A stretch of 64,000 nucleotides of DNA from Astropecten irregularis (Eukaryota > Echinodermata > Asteroidea > Paxillosida > Astropectinidae): NCBI GenBank assembly GCA_963971285.1, contig OZ020247.1:9196614-9260613 (forward strand), in the 5' to 3' direction. The position numbers and the translations under genes are program-made. Positions 37,441 through 49,448 of this stretch are shown here, piece by piece (positions within the stretch are counted from its first letter, which is position 1; every line of letters starts with the position of its first letter). Under the pieces are notes generated by a model. The model was given only the letters and a program-made list of their open reading frames with translations. It was not told the origin of the DNA and searched no databases.

Positions 37441-38737
37441 ACAACAAAATAATGTTTTAAAATTTTGCCTCCAATATTTTTTCATGAGGATTTGATAGAT
37501 ATGGTTGATTAGACACTTTTAATAAATCATTCGATCGCAAATGCTTAAAACCATTAATATTCATTTGCCAATGAATGGTCGTTGAGACGTAACTTGATCG
37601 TGAGTGGAAAAACATTTTAGGCTGAATGATTCTACCCCTCCCCCACCTGCCCCCTCCCCCCCCCCCCCCCCCCCACCAACCCACTCATGTGAATGATGCC
37701 TATCATTTTGCGCCAAACATTCATTTGTCACATTGAGGATCGCGAATATCCGTTCTCTTTCTTTTTTTCGTGGCAAGATCCAATTTCCAGAGTGGCTTGA
37801 TGAAATATGCGAGTCGTCGGGAAGTGTAATGAGGACCGAGGCCGAAGCATTCATCATCGGCTTCTGATTTACAGGTCCCCCGAGACCGCCTCTATGAGCC
37901 TGTTTGTTTCACCACAGATCCTGGTCGCCATATTTGATCTTGTCGCTATTAAAAATGGGATCTGGAGAGCTTTTGCTCTCTGGATCACTAAAATAGCTTT
38001 CTGAAACAACAGGTCCTACGTTTCCCCTGTTCTCCATCGCGTTTGTGTCGCTTGCTACTTTAAGTCGTTCATATTGATATCCAACCACCACAACCCCACC
38101 CCCACCCCACGCCACCTCACCCCACCCCCACCCCACCCTCTTTCTCATCTTCAAAGAAGACTGTTTGTTTCAAGCACTCGATCAGTGGTCTCCCAGATCC
38201 ACGTCCCATGCAGGATACTCTTAAATGGGATCCGGAGCCCAAGCCGAGGTTTCGTATAGGGCCCTATGAACGGTTCTCTCGATCACTTCTTCGAGAGTTA
38301 TACAGTGTTATTCTCGTCTCACCGAAAACTGGAAACCCGATCTCTTATCCAAAAAAAAAACGTCCTCTTGGTTTCCTAATAACAATAGCCACCAGTTTAT
38401 TCCCCCCTCTGCTTTCTCACTTCACCTGGATGGTGAGAGGGAGTCCAGGAAATGAGCTGTGAAATCCGCCCCGTAACCAGGGGAGAAAGATCGCACGTCT
38501 TGTGACAACATGATTCGGTCTCGGCGTGTGCTTGTATAGAAGGGGAGGGGGAGGGGGGGGTTAGGGGCTGGTATTAAAGGAGATATGGAGTTGATTGTGG
38601 CTTGCAGGTAGATATTGCCTGTTTGTAAAGAGACTTCTAAAGCAATGTGAGTTTATAAACTCCCTCTCCCCCACCTAAAAACAACAACAGCATAAGATTG
38701 AAATTTTCAAGGAAGTTTCATTTCACCTTCTATATAC
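37441..38737. other. Intron-like segment with C-runs and P5-type elements
   Basis: 37655-37675 is a poly-C run; 38080-38135 is a CCCCAC-rich tract. 37896-38016 has inverted ends AGCCTGTTTGTTTC and GAAACAACAGGTCC (P5). 38157-38265 is a degenerate P5-like end with GGATCCGGAGCC. No gene. Confidence 0.5.
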
Positions 38738-38985
38738 CAGGGGCCAGTTTCATAGAGATGCTTAGCACAAAAAATTGCTTTGCACAAAAATGGCTTGCCC
38801 AATAAAACCGTAACCACCGCTAAAAAATTAATTTGATATTCATGGTCAGTGAACAACAGCCAAAGAACAATTGCAAGTGAGACAGGACGCATGGACATTT
38901 GGTTGTTAATCCTGTTTATTATTAAGACAGAAAAGTCATGCTTAGCGATTTATGGTGCTCAGCAGCTCTATGAAATTGGCCCCAG
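38738..38985. mobile_element. P2-family MITE, complete
   Basis: CAGGGGCCAGTTTCATAGAG on the left and CAGCAGCTCTATGAAATTGG then CCCCAG on the right, 248 bp. Confidence 0.8.
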
Positions 38986-39278
38986 TGGTGTGTCAGGAAT
39001 TTTCCTGATTTCAGGATTTTAGTGAACAAAATGTCAGAATTTGTTATCGATTTTCAGCCCAATTTTGTGTGTTTGAGCCCAATTTTATGCTATTTTTCAG
39101 AATTTATTTTTTATTACTTTAAAGATTTTTCCTGAAAAGCTAGTCACACCCCTGATAAACAGGTACAATTTTTTTTTTCAAATTATTTTTAAAACTTATG
39201 AAAATGACTAAATATGCCCCACCCCCTCTTCACCCCCCACCCCCACCCGGTGGACATTTTGGCAAGGAACAATCTTAA

Positions 39279-39416
39279 ATAGGGCTTCACGATCGTGACG
39301 TCACATTTAGATGTTTGCCCAATTAACTTACACGTAAACGTTGTAAAGTTTGTCTGAACATCCGGGTTGTTGATATAAAGGGCGTATTCTATAATAGCTT
39401 GAGCGCGGAGCCCTAT
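39279..39416. repeat. GTGACGTCAC element, second copy
   Basis: ATAGGGCTTCACGATCGTGA on the left, ACACGTAAACGTTGTAAAGT inside, GAGCGCGGAGCCCTATT on the right; matches 24941-25110. Confidence 0.6.
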
Positions 39417-39581
39417 TGACCAGATTTGAACAGTTTGTGGTATCCCTGGGCCTGTGCTGTACCATCCTTCAATAAAATGAAACATTTCACAACCAGGTAT
39501 TCATGGATCTAGAACTTGATGACAGTTGGTAAAATAGAGCAATGGACTGAGGCTTGAAATTCTCATGATACTATGGGCGTA

Positions 39582-39822
39582 TACGAAATGGAGACTCAGG
39601 CTCCGTCTCAGGCTCCGGCTCCATTTCGAGATTCCATTCTGAAATAATGGGCATCAAAATATAGGCTTTTGGCTGCTGTTCAGAAGTAGATTCTCTGGTT
39701 TGAAAAGGAAAATAGAGTTTCAGTTTCAGTAAAGATGACAACATATATTTTCAGCATATGGATGACGGAACTGGAGCCTGAGCCTGGGCCTAAGCCTCCG
39801 TTTCGTAAACACCGTATGTGTC
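39582..39822. mobile_element. P7-family MITE
   Basis: GGGCGTATACGAAATGGAGA then CTCAGGCTCCGTCTCAGGCT on the left; GAGCCTGAGCCTGGGCCTAA then CCGTTTCGTAAACACCGTAT on the right. Confidence 0.75.
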
Positions 39823-40630
39823 AAGTGGATCTTGTTTATAGCTTCTTACTCTAGTCTGCGGCATTTGAAGTTTCAGGTTTTTTGCACAGCAATGTCCAAC
39901 TGTGCATGTGTAAAACCACAGGGAGTATACTGGAAATAGAAGCTCATGGCAATGTGGTTGAAAATCTCGATAATATTGTTGTTTGTAAAGACGTGATCGT
40001 CTATCTTTCCTTTCCCGTTGGCAAGTTTTATTACCCCGTATCCTGCCGTCCGGGGGAACTAACCCCCCTGTCACCTTTTTGTCGGCCAGTCGATGGGGGT
40101 TTGATTGTGGCCAAGGGACACTTGTTTGCCATCGTTGTCAATTTCTAAGCAGTCCCACAGCCCGAAGGGTTTTATTGGCCAAGTGTGAAGCCTTATTATT
40201 GAGTTACGTTCCAATTGCAGTGTTTTGAGAGTTTAAAACCCGATTCTCACTTCTGATTGACAAGTTTGACATATTCCTGTTGATGTAGTAATGTGTTGTT
40301 GACAAGGAAGTGACATACAGTAGTTGTCTTCTCTTCGTTATTAACATGAGGCATTCTTTGCTTTCGTTGCTGTATTCCTCTTCTGAAAGCTAATCTAATG
40401 TAGCAACTGGAACTTCCTCATTAATACCGGTAATGATAAACCTGTTAATAGGAACCTAAGGGCTCCATTTCCAAGGGAGATAGTTCAACTAGGGCGCTGC
40501 TATAGCCACACTATTCCCTACACAAAGCCAGGGCATACTGACTGCAAAGTCATATTTGAACGTTGACTTCTTTTCATACTTTTTCTTACTTCTTTATTTC
40601 ATCAAAATATGATTTTGCTTGGTGTACGAT
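39823..40630. other. Intron-like unique segment
   Basis: No gene or repeat recognised. Confidence 0.45.
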
Positions 40631-40652
40631 GAACCTTTCTCAAAGCTCGGCT

Positions 40653-40708
<56 letters not shown>

Positions 40709-40716
40709 TCTCCGGC
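40631..40716. repeat. Truncated P7 end with GGCTCC hexamer array
   Basis: CCTTTCTCAAAGCTCGGCTC then about ten near-perfect CGGCTC hexamers. The rest of the MITE is missing; a K3 element begins at once. Confidence 0.8.
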
Positions 40717-41053
40717 TGAATTTGGTACTTAAACAGAAATGAAGGTCACTTCCTTACAGATATACCCTTTTTGCTTTGTTTATCTGGATAACAGAAATAC
40801 AGCCGAAATAATTCCCCCCCCCCCAAATCCTTCACGGTTACACCACACTTTTGAAATGCTACTAAATCGTTCGGACGAACGATCTTTTTTAAAGACACCA
40901 AATCTTGATTTTCTTGAAAAACCCAGCATCTGATGAACCAAGATTTCCCAGGGTGACTGTTTGCACTGTTTACGAACTGTTGAGTCCATTTTCTGTCTCA
41001 AACTCAATAAAAAACTTTTTTGAGGCCTTGCAAATCCTGTACGCTGCCTTTAA
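40717..41053. mobile_element. K3-family TTAAAGG-type MITE, reverse
   Basis: It runs from GGCTGAATTTGGTACTTAAA to GCAAATCCTGTACGCTGCCT then TTAA. The interior shares GATGAACCAAGATTTCCCAG with 43820-44212 in reverse. Confidence 0.7.
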
Positions 41054-41142
41054 GCCCTGCCCATACTAGCAATGCCATGTGACTGTTACATACCGCATGT
41101 GACCGAGTTTGACCGACAACAACGACTGTATGTCATTGCGAA

Positions 41143-41440
41143 CAGGGCCCAATTTCATGGAATCCGTTACGGCCTATTTTTGTGCTTACGGGCACTGCTA
41201 CGCGTGAAATCTATTTCATGGAATCCGTAAGCAAGACTCTCAGTTAGCAAAGAATTTCTTGGGTGACCGTGATAATTTTCTGCTAACGGGCTGTCGTATG
41301 CATTCTGCACAAATTCCTTGCTTACCGTTACCAAAAAGGAAACTCTTCCGTGAAATACGCTAACCGTAACCAAAAAAATTATGCTACCGTAAGCGAAGAA
41401 TTCTTGCTAACGGTAACGGATTCCATGAAATTGGGCCCTG
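41143..41440. mobile_element. P1-family MITE, complete
   Basis: CAGGGCCCAATTTCATGGAA then TCCGTTACGG on the left; GTAACGGATTCCATGAAATT then GGGCCCTG on the right, 298 bp. Other copies: 55830-56123, 59053-59348, 63672-63963. Confidence 0.85.
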
Positions 41441-42739
41441 TTTGATTGACTGTCAAATCCAGTTGGACCAAAGTGATATATGCTCATTTATAGACTGGTG
41501 CTGCACCATACCTTTAAACAGTCATTACCTCTTAATACATGGACTGAAAACAAATACCACAACGAACCACTGTGAATTGATGTCTAATTGATTGTTGCCT
41601 GGTTACCATAGTTACCATGGCAACTTATAAACTGTAAAAAAAAAAATGGCAAGCCTTATGAGTTCATGATAATTGAAATACGATGATTGAAACTTTACGG
41701 ACATGATCAATGTAGGGACAAAGGCATTGGGGATGATACACCACAAGCCGTAATAACGGCTTGTAATAATAATTGTAATTCATGTGGTAAAGTAGTTTGT
41801 AGATTTGTAATTTTAGTAGTGTTTTAAATGGTTTTAATTGTAAAGCGTTTTGAGATTTTAATGTAAAGCGCTATAAAAAAACAAAAATTAAAAATAAAAA
41901 TAAAAAATAAAAAATAAATTATTATTATTATAACAAGAAATTGGCTTTTTCTGATTTGAATATAAACATACAATTTTTTAAAAATAAGAATTGATTTTCT
42001 AAATATTAAACGGTTTACATCAGGTCTAAGTACCGTAACTGATTTTCCCCGTTCTTAACCTCCATAATTCGGCGTCGGCCAGTTTACATATGGGTCTTCT
42101 ATGGTACGGTATAAACTGAGTGGAGCTGGGCTAAATGATAAAGTAGATCTAACGATTCTTATAAAATCATCTTGTTATAAACTTAGTTCAGTTTCATGCT
42201 ATTAGCTGCGGAATTTCATGATGTAACTTTTAATACAGGATTATAATTTTAAATACATGTAGAATGAGCTGCCTGATAGTGGTGCATTCGTTTAGCTCAC
42301 ACGGGTCAGCCCTTACAGGGAATGGTCGTGCTATACTGCACAAAACAAGCGAGAGAATGGGGATGAGGTTGACTAGTGTCAACCTGGGGGAGTTAAACGA
42401 ATGCACCCATAAATTTCAACAGGGGATAGTGCAAATGATTTCAAATCTTGCCCTGATTTCCGAACATGTACTGTGTGGTAATTGATCGTTCATGTAAATC
42501 CCAGTGTTAACAACTTTTCGTTCTCGCTCTAGTTATAGCATGTATATCTTGCATATCTGCAGATTAACCCTAACCCTCTGCACCTACCACACTCAAGACA
42601 TGTAAGAGCTGCTTACCACATGCTACCATGGTCTCCACAGGGGAACTGGATCATAAACCACAGATTACCACACAAACCACACTCTGATGTATAGTGGTGT
42701 GCAGGATACCACATGGTGTACCACTGTGGTATACATGTC
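41441..42739. other. Intron-like segment with AAAAAT tract and ACCACA repeat
   Basis: 41874-41935 is an AAAAAT/ATT simple repeat. 42595-42739 is the ACCACA-rich repeat shared with 8030-8190. No gene. Confidence 0.5.
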
Positions 42740-42883
42740 GGGATCGATTTCACCAAACTCATAACTTACTATCAATCGTAGGACCCGTGATGCAATTGAA
42801 GTCCTACATAGGATAAGTAGGATTATCCTTCGTAACTCAAGCCTTACGATAGATCATAGGGCGTCGTAGAATCAACCCCATGC
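42740..42883. mobile_element. P4-family MITE, complete
   Basis: GGATCGATTTCACCAAACTC on the left and GTCGTAGAATCAACCCC on the right; inside, imperfect arms TCCTACATAGGATAAGTAGG. Confidence 0.65.
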
Positions 42884-43440
42884 AGGTTAGGGTTTAATAA
42901 AGTACATCTTCCCTCGCCCCAAACTCATCAAGCTTGAATAGTCCTGACAACAACGGCACTTTGCATCTGCCTCTGCGGAAATGCGTCCGGTTCCAAAACC
43001 CAGATCCCTCCTATTTCTATCTTCTCTCATCAGTAACATCATCCGTACATCCTTTGTTCGTAAGGCCCAAGGTCTACCAAGTAAGACACTCCACGTCCTG
43101 AAGTTGGTACATCCTGAGTTGAGGGCCTTCTGACGGAAAGCCTTTTTTCCAGGACGTTACAGACAGAAGGATTCTTGCATTGTTTCCTTTTTTCCCGCTC
43201 GCTTTTTTAATTTTGGGACGGTTCGGTCGCATTCGTCATGTCACACACCTGCGATGGTGCTTAGGCGGCGTCCCAATTATCTGGCTGCGACCTCAAATAA
43301 TACACAAGTCTATGGAAATGGCTGCAGTCACTGGCTAGTGGCTGCCATAGGTACATGCGTGATTTGCAGCCACAGCCAGAGAATTGGGTCACGGACTTAT
43401 TATCTATCAACTAATCGGATTGGTTTAAGTTCTCCTTTTA
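42884..43440. other. Intron-like unique segment
   Basis: No gene recognised; 43260-43390 has an inverted pair CCCAATTATCTGGCTGCGAC and GCAGCCACAGCCAGAGAATT, probably a small MITE. Confidence 0.45.
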
Positions 43441-43823
43441 TTACTCTCAGAAAAAGAGTAAAACCAATGACCAAACATAAGTTTGATCTGTTAAAGATAA
43501 AAAACTGTGACAAGATTTTTTAAAATACTGGGCAAATTTTCTCAAAAACTGGGCACCATAGACCTTTTTCACGGTGCATCCATCCCCATTCGAAGCAGTG
43601 TAATGAAATCGAGGCTTGGATTCGAAATAGTCTGGTACCCGTTTTCTTTTGTTAATTTGTGTTATGTTTTCCGACGGGTATACAAGGAAGGTGACAAAAA
43701 TGGATGTGCCGTGAAAAAGGCGTATATGGGACTGAAATCTTCACAGAAGACTGTTACTGTATCTTCTTTGATATTGTTGTCCATGAATCTGTATTTTATT
43801 GACAATTATGATATCACCTTTAA
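43441..43823. mobile_element. K1-family MITE interrupted by another element
   Basis: 43441-43560 and 43723-43823 together read as the right two thirds of a K1 copy (TGACCAAACATAAGTTTGAT ... CTGTTACTGTATCTTCTTTG). The element 43561-43722 splits GGGCACC from ATGGGACTG. The left K1 end is missing. Confidence 0.7.
43561..43722. mobile_element. ACGGTGCATCC element, uninterrupted
   Basis: GACCTTTTTCACGGTGCATC on the left and ATGTGCCGTGAAAAAGGCG on the right, 162 bp, bordered by ATA/TATA. Confidence 0.7.
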
Positions 43824-44212
43824 AGGCAGCGTACAGGATTTGCAAGGCCTCAAAAGATAATTATTGAGTTTGAGACAGAAAATGTACTCAACAGTTCGTA
43901 AACAGTGCAAACAGTCACCATGGGAAATCTTGGTTCATCAGATGCTGGGTTTTTCAAGGAAATAAAGATTTGGTGTCTTTGAAAAAGATCGTTCGTCCAA
44001 ACGATTTAGAAGCATTTTGAAAGTGTGGTGTAACCTTGAAGGATTTGGAGGGGGGGCACGATTATTTCAGCCGTATTTCTGCTATCCAGATGAACAAAGC
44101 GTAAAAAGATACACGAAACAACGTCTGTAAGGAAGTTTAAGACCTTCACTTCTGTTAAAGTACCAAATTCAGCCAAAACGCACATCTTTGCAAATCCTAT
44201 ATGCTCCCTTTG
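43820..44212. mobile_element. K3-family TTAAAGG-type MITE
   Basis: TTAAAGGCAGCGTACAGGAT on the left and TTGCAAATCCTATATGCTCC then CTTT on the right. Its first TTAA is the last TTAA of the K1 copy before it. Confidence 0.75.
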
Positions 44213-46518
44213 AGGGCATTGAATCAGTAAAATGGTCTCAGCGTCGCATATTTGATTTTTTTATTCATTAAACATAACCAGAGCAGTTGTCCTGTACACA
44301 AAGACGGAAGGAAAATTTGTGTCAGTTTCCTATTAAATAAAATGACGGTGATTTTTTTGGAATGGCAATAATGAGAGGGTATAATGAACATAAGGAGAAA
44401 ACAATTTTGCACCTGCCGTTTAAAGACTTGCGAAATCACGGGTAATAATATCATTTCCTGCATGTAGCAGTTATTTTCTCGTCATCACCACGGGCTCCGT
44501 CTTCTCTGAATTCCATCAGATTCTCTTCAGTCCCTCGACTTCCTCCGTCTAAACTCAGCGCTTCATCAAATGAGATACAGAGGCGGTAGGGAAATGGAAG
44601 AGAGATGGGATGGGATTGTGATAAGAAGGGATCTCCAAAACACATTGATTATTTTTCCTCTCAAATAGCTTCTACTCCATAAAAATTATACTTCTGACTT
44701 TCAGCAAATGTCCCTGGGTCCTTAAAAGTCTTAATTGAAGAAATTTGTGCAACATTTCAGTGTAAAAATGCAATTTTCTTACGCGCTTCTTGCAAACTTG
44801 AAAACAGCCCGTCTGATCGCGTGAGGCCATTTTGTCTGTTCCGGTTAGTCTAGTGCCCAGACCCAACAGATCAGGAGTGTCCAAAATGTCAGAGTAGAAA
44901 CATGACTCTTCTCATCTGTGACCGTCCTTGCGGCCGTGAAATGTTACATCTTTGTTAACGTGTTTACCCCACAATTTCCCTAAAAAATCAAAGCCCTGCC
45001 CTCTTTTCACAAAATTAAATAATGTAGAAGAGGACACAAGGAACAAATATTTAGGAAAGTGACTTTCGAAAAAGTAGTTTTCCTTTCCTTTATAGTTTTG
45101 GGACCTGTCTTATCACAATCCCCAAGAAAGAGATGATCTAGTCAGGGCTAGTCATTTCAGCAGACAGCCGATGAAGACTTCACGGCAGCGTGATGTCTCT
45201 CAATGTGACAATCTGCCTATAGGAGAAGATTGCTGTCAAGTCTGTTAACCTCCCAACCACCTCCCGAACAACCACGTTAAGAAATATTAATCCTTTCTTG
45301 AGGTGTCTCCATATAATCATCACTATCAAAGTACTTGTCTGCGCGCATGCACGTGGCGTGAATGTACGTACGAATCCGACTGAGCACCTTTTTTGTGGTT
45401 TGGTTCATTTGGGATGGAGGTTGAATGACTGATGCGAGCCCATGATTCGTAATATTGGTTGACATTTTGCAGAGTGCGTTCATCATTAAGTCACCCCCAG
45501 GGGATGTTTGATGGACATAATGGATCCAAAGTGACATCTATGTAGAGTTGAAGCATTGATGTCGGAGAATGCAGTAGGGGGTAGGGGTGGGGTTTCGGGG
45601 ATGAATTTCTGTTCAGAAATTGGTCATTGACTTCCTGGGCCCAATTTCATGGAATCTGTTATAGCCATAGGTGTCGATTTCTTTTCATAATGGGGGATGA
45701 TTGGTGATTTTGGTGTCCTATGCGAGGGAGCGAAGGTTGTGGGAGGTTGGATACCAAACCAGGGACTTTTTAATCAAACAGAGTCAAAAAGTCGCATTTT
45801 AGAGAGAAAAAATCAGATTAACAGTTAACCTATGTAATTGTGTGATTTATGGCATACGTCTTCTTCAATGTGATCGTCGCTTTTGGAATGCTCTTTACGA
45901 TGTTATTTAGATCAAATACATACAATGTTTCTTTAAGATCAATGCTTTTACTTGACAAAATAGACAAAATAACTGACTGAAATTCTACATGAACATGAGG
46001 CAATTACATTCGTCCCCTTTTATTCCTTTCAGTTTCCGTTAACGGTCAGCGGAAATTTGTTGCCGGATAGTTAAATCTGGATCGGTTAACCTATAACCGG
46101 ATAAAAATCCCAGCACTAGTGTGGGTCAAGACCGGTTATTATAGATGTCTCCATTATTGCCGCACAAGATTGATCGATATAATCTTTTTATCCTTTGGCC
46201 GTGCACTGTTCAGTGTTAGGGCTCCGGTTCAATTAGCCCCTGTCAGCAGATATTGCATCTGTGTCTGCTTATGAAGCTTCCTGGAGTGGCGTTGTACTAT
46301 TAATTTTACAGTGTCCGCCAACGTTAGATTGATATCTCCTCCCTGACTAGCTGGAAATTAAATTGATTTACGTTCAATGTAATTGAAAATGTAAGGGTGT
46401 CTTTTATATGGTGTAGCCCATCCGTGGCAAGCTGACGTTTGCCTTTTAATAACCGAAAGTCACTGGTTCTCTTTTATACACTTAAAAAAAATGTTTGTTA
46501 AATATTTTGCTTATGGTC
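44213..46518. other. Intron-like unique segment, 2.3 kb
   Basis: Only a P1 terminus fragment at 45635-45668 (GGGCCCAATTTCATGGAATC). The minus-strand frame 44451-44645 has no family signature. Confidence 0.45.
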
Positions 46519-46858
46519 TGGGGCCAATTCCATAGAGCTGCTTAAAGGGATGGTACAGGTTTGTCAGTTAAGGTATATGATGGATTACATAATGTGCTTT
46601 CACTGTCAGCAACGGTTTTGTCGCAAAAACGGGTTCTGTACCATCCCTTTAAAGGCAGCGTACAGCAATTTGCAAGGCCTCCAAAAAAAAATGTATTGAG
46701 TTTGAGACAGAAAATGGACTCAGCGGTTCGTAAACAGTGCAAACAGTCACCATGGGAAATCTTGGTTCATCAGATGCTGGGTTTTTCAAGGAAATCAAGA
46801 TTTAGTGTCTTTTCCAAAGATCGTTTGTCCGAACGATTGTTTACATTATTTTAGTACC
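46519..46858. mobile_element. P2' end, deleted K2 and partial K3 in a row
   Basis: 46519-46545 is a P2' left end (GGGGCCAATTCCATAGAGCT). 46542-46652 is a 111-bp K2 with most of the interior lost (TTAAAGGGATGGTACAGGTT ... TTCTGTACCATCCCTTTAA). 46649-46858 is the left part of K3 (TTAAAGGCAGCGTACAGCAA). Confidence 0.75.
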
Positions 46859-47310
46859 TTATTTTAGTACTTCCACCATGCATAGCTCCAAGATTGATTT
46901 ATGTCAGCTGGATTGAGTTTGACCTTCTCATTTTGTTGATGTCATTCTCCGCACGCGTTTTCAAGGAATGTACAGTAATATCAATGTTTGTCTCAGGTCT
47001 ATTGAACAACAATTTGGCCTGTGTTTGACATTTATGTACGAACAAGAAATTGTCGCTACTTGTTTATAGTTTGACGGAGAATTGCTATCACTGCAGGCAA
47101 ACTGCATCCGAGAAAAGGGTAAAAGCCCACACGCCTATAGGTTGTCAATTGTGTAGGACTAGGACTTATAGACTAGTGTGTACCTGTGTCCACAAGTAGC
47201 GCCTTAGTAGAGGTTGGATATTGGCTGGGCATTAATGAAAGCCAACAACCACCCCACCCCCTCCTGCTCCAGGACACAATTTGACTGAATATACACTTGA
47301 TCAATGGCAT
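46859..47310. other. Intron-like unique segment
   Basis: Nothing recognised. Confidence 0.45.
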
Positions 47311-47675
47311 TTAAAGGTAGAATCATACTTTGGTTTTTATCAAGGAAACACAGATTCATGGGCAAAAATATCAAGACAGATACAGTAACAGTCATCTGTG
47401 AAAATTTCAGTCCCATACGGTGCCCACTTTTTGAGAAAACAGTGAAAAACAGCCACCATATTTCTTAAGTGTTTTCTCTTTTATTTTTGGTCCTTTAAAA
47501 ATTCTAAAAGATTTTCCGTCGTTGTTTTACTAATTTCTGGATAAATACATCATTTCATGCGGAAAAATTGTAACGGTATTTTTCTATCATCACCATCTTC
47601 GTACCCTGAAAAATATACGTAAATCTGTGAACATTTCTGTTTTGGTTTCTTACCAAAGTATGATACTACCTTTAA
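47311..47675. mobile_element. K1-family MITE, complete
   Basis: TTAAAGGTAGAATCATACTT on the left and ACCAAAGTATGATACTACCT then TTAA on the right, 365 bp; a good reference copy. Confidence 0.85.
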
Positions 47676-48321
47676 AGAGTGACTTTGATGACATACCCAG
47701 GATGCTGAATTGCATGTCTTTTGTGTTTTGGGTGGTTGTTTTTATTTTATTTTACTGCTTGTGCCTTTAAGGGCTTGGACTGACCAAGAGTCAACGTGGG
47801 CTGAAATTGGGTCAAATACAGTGTAGCCGTCAGGACAGGATTTGCTAGGGAAATGGGCAATCGGAATGGTCAACAACGTCCGAAACGGCATTTACGGCCG
47901 ATTAACCGTTATTAACACACTGAACCCGAGATACACTGTACCCACGGGCGGTTTCACCAAAGTACACGTGCATGTAGTTGTCCGTTTGTAGTCCAAATGT
48001 ACGTCAAATAAATACACCATGGGCGGATTGCTATAAAATGGTCTTAAATGGTGGGCTTAAGGATGCAGGCTAAAGCTGACTTTCTCTCTAATAGCCGGTC
48101 TTGGGTAAGACAACGAAGTTATAGCCCATTGCAATAAGGCAGTCTTTCATAGCCCCTTGTAGAGTAAATGATTCACCTACGGTTTATACTGAAAGAATTT
48201 CCAGTCTGTGATGTACGTAACATGTACAGTATGAACTTTGTGGGCACATAATCACAGATAATTATGTTGCTGGACGGCTTGAATCACAATGGAAAATAAA
48301 AATGGAAAAACTCAATGAAAC

Positions 48322-48507
48322 CCTTAAAAAGATCAAAAATAATTTTGGTCATTGGTTTTACTATTTTCTGGATAAATACAGCATTTCAGGCAGAAAAAAT
48401 TGGAACGGTATGTTTCTACCATCACCATCTTTATACCCTGTAAGTTATAGGTAAATCTGTGAAGATTTCTGATTCGGTATGCGACCAAAGTATGATACTA
48501 CCTTTAA
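48322..48507. mobile_element. K1-family MITE, right half
   Basis: From AGATCAAAAATAATTTTGGT to ACCAAAGTATGATACTACCT and TTAA. The left half is missing. The 47676-48321 stretch before it is unassigned. Confidence 0.75.
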
Positions 48508-48644
48508 ACATAAGCTTGACATTTTGTCGTTCAGCCAAGCCTGTCCATGTATGTTCATGCTTGACTGAACGGACGCCAATATGAGAAAATGAAAATTGTT
48601 CTGTTTGTTTAGAGAGCCCTTTTTACTGGATGGGAACTTAAAGT

Positions 48645-49210
48645 TTAAAGGGCGGCTGCAGTGCTTTTTTAGTCAGGTTATTTTATTGCCTTCATACAGA
48701 GAATATACTGACAAATAATAAATGGCAAGTCTTATTTTGGTTTCAAACCAGCATTTGGTTTTCCTTTGAATGGCTTTGTAAAACGGGGGATTTTCACGCA
48801 TACTCATGTAGGGAACCAACAGCCAAAATATAATGAAAAAACATAAACAAATGAAGAGGCAAACTTGACCTACAGAAATGGTTTTTGTAAAAAAAATTAC
48901 ACCACCAGTTGAGTGAAAGGAACATATTTGGCAAAATAAAACCATTGAGGAGGAAAAAATCTGTCAGAAAACCTATAAAACAACTGCAACTTTTTGTGCA
49001 CAAATCAATTGGGTTACTGCTCTCAGTTCCCCAGATGACATCACAGTTTTGCTCATGAATATGGAAATGCTAATTAGCATGCAAACCGGCAAAAAATCTG
49101 TTTTTAACCCTGAATCAGTGTGAGGAAGCGGTTAAAATACAATCCCCATGTACAGTTTTTTTATTGGCACATGTTCAAGCCATAATATTCCCATTGCAGA
49201 GACCCTTTAA
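48645..49210. mobile_element. K7-family TTAAAGG-type element, 566 bp
   Basis: TTAAAGGGCGGCTGCAGTGC on the left and CCCATTGCAGAGACCCTTTA(A) on the right. Part is repeated in reverse at 58205-58450. A minus-strand frame at 48673-48945 is discussed under findings. Confidence 0.65.
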
Positions 49211-49448
49211 AGTTTAATTGGCTGACGGTTCACATATTTACTTCACCCTTCCCTTGTTGTAATGGTGATAGCAGACGTTTGCTAGCGCAATGCTAATTAA
49301 AACCTGTCAGGTTTTTTTTAATTTTATTTTTATAATCTGAAGCCGTTTTCCACATTTTGTTTTAAAGGTTGCAAAGGTTATTCTTCCCATTTTCAATTAT
49401 ACAGGGGCATTTTCTCATAACAATTCAGTGTGATGCATACTAAATCTA

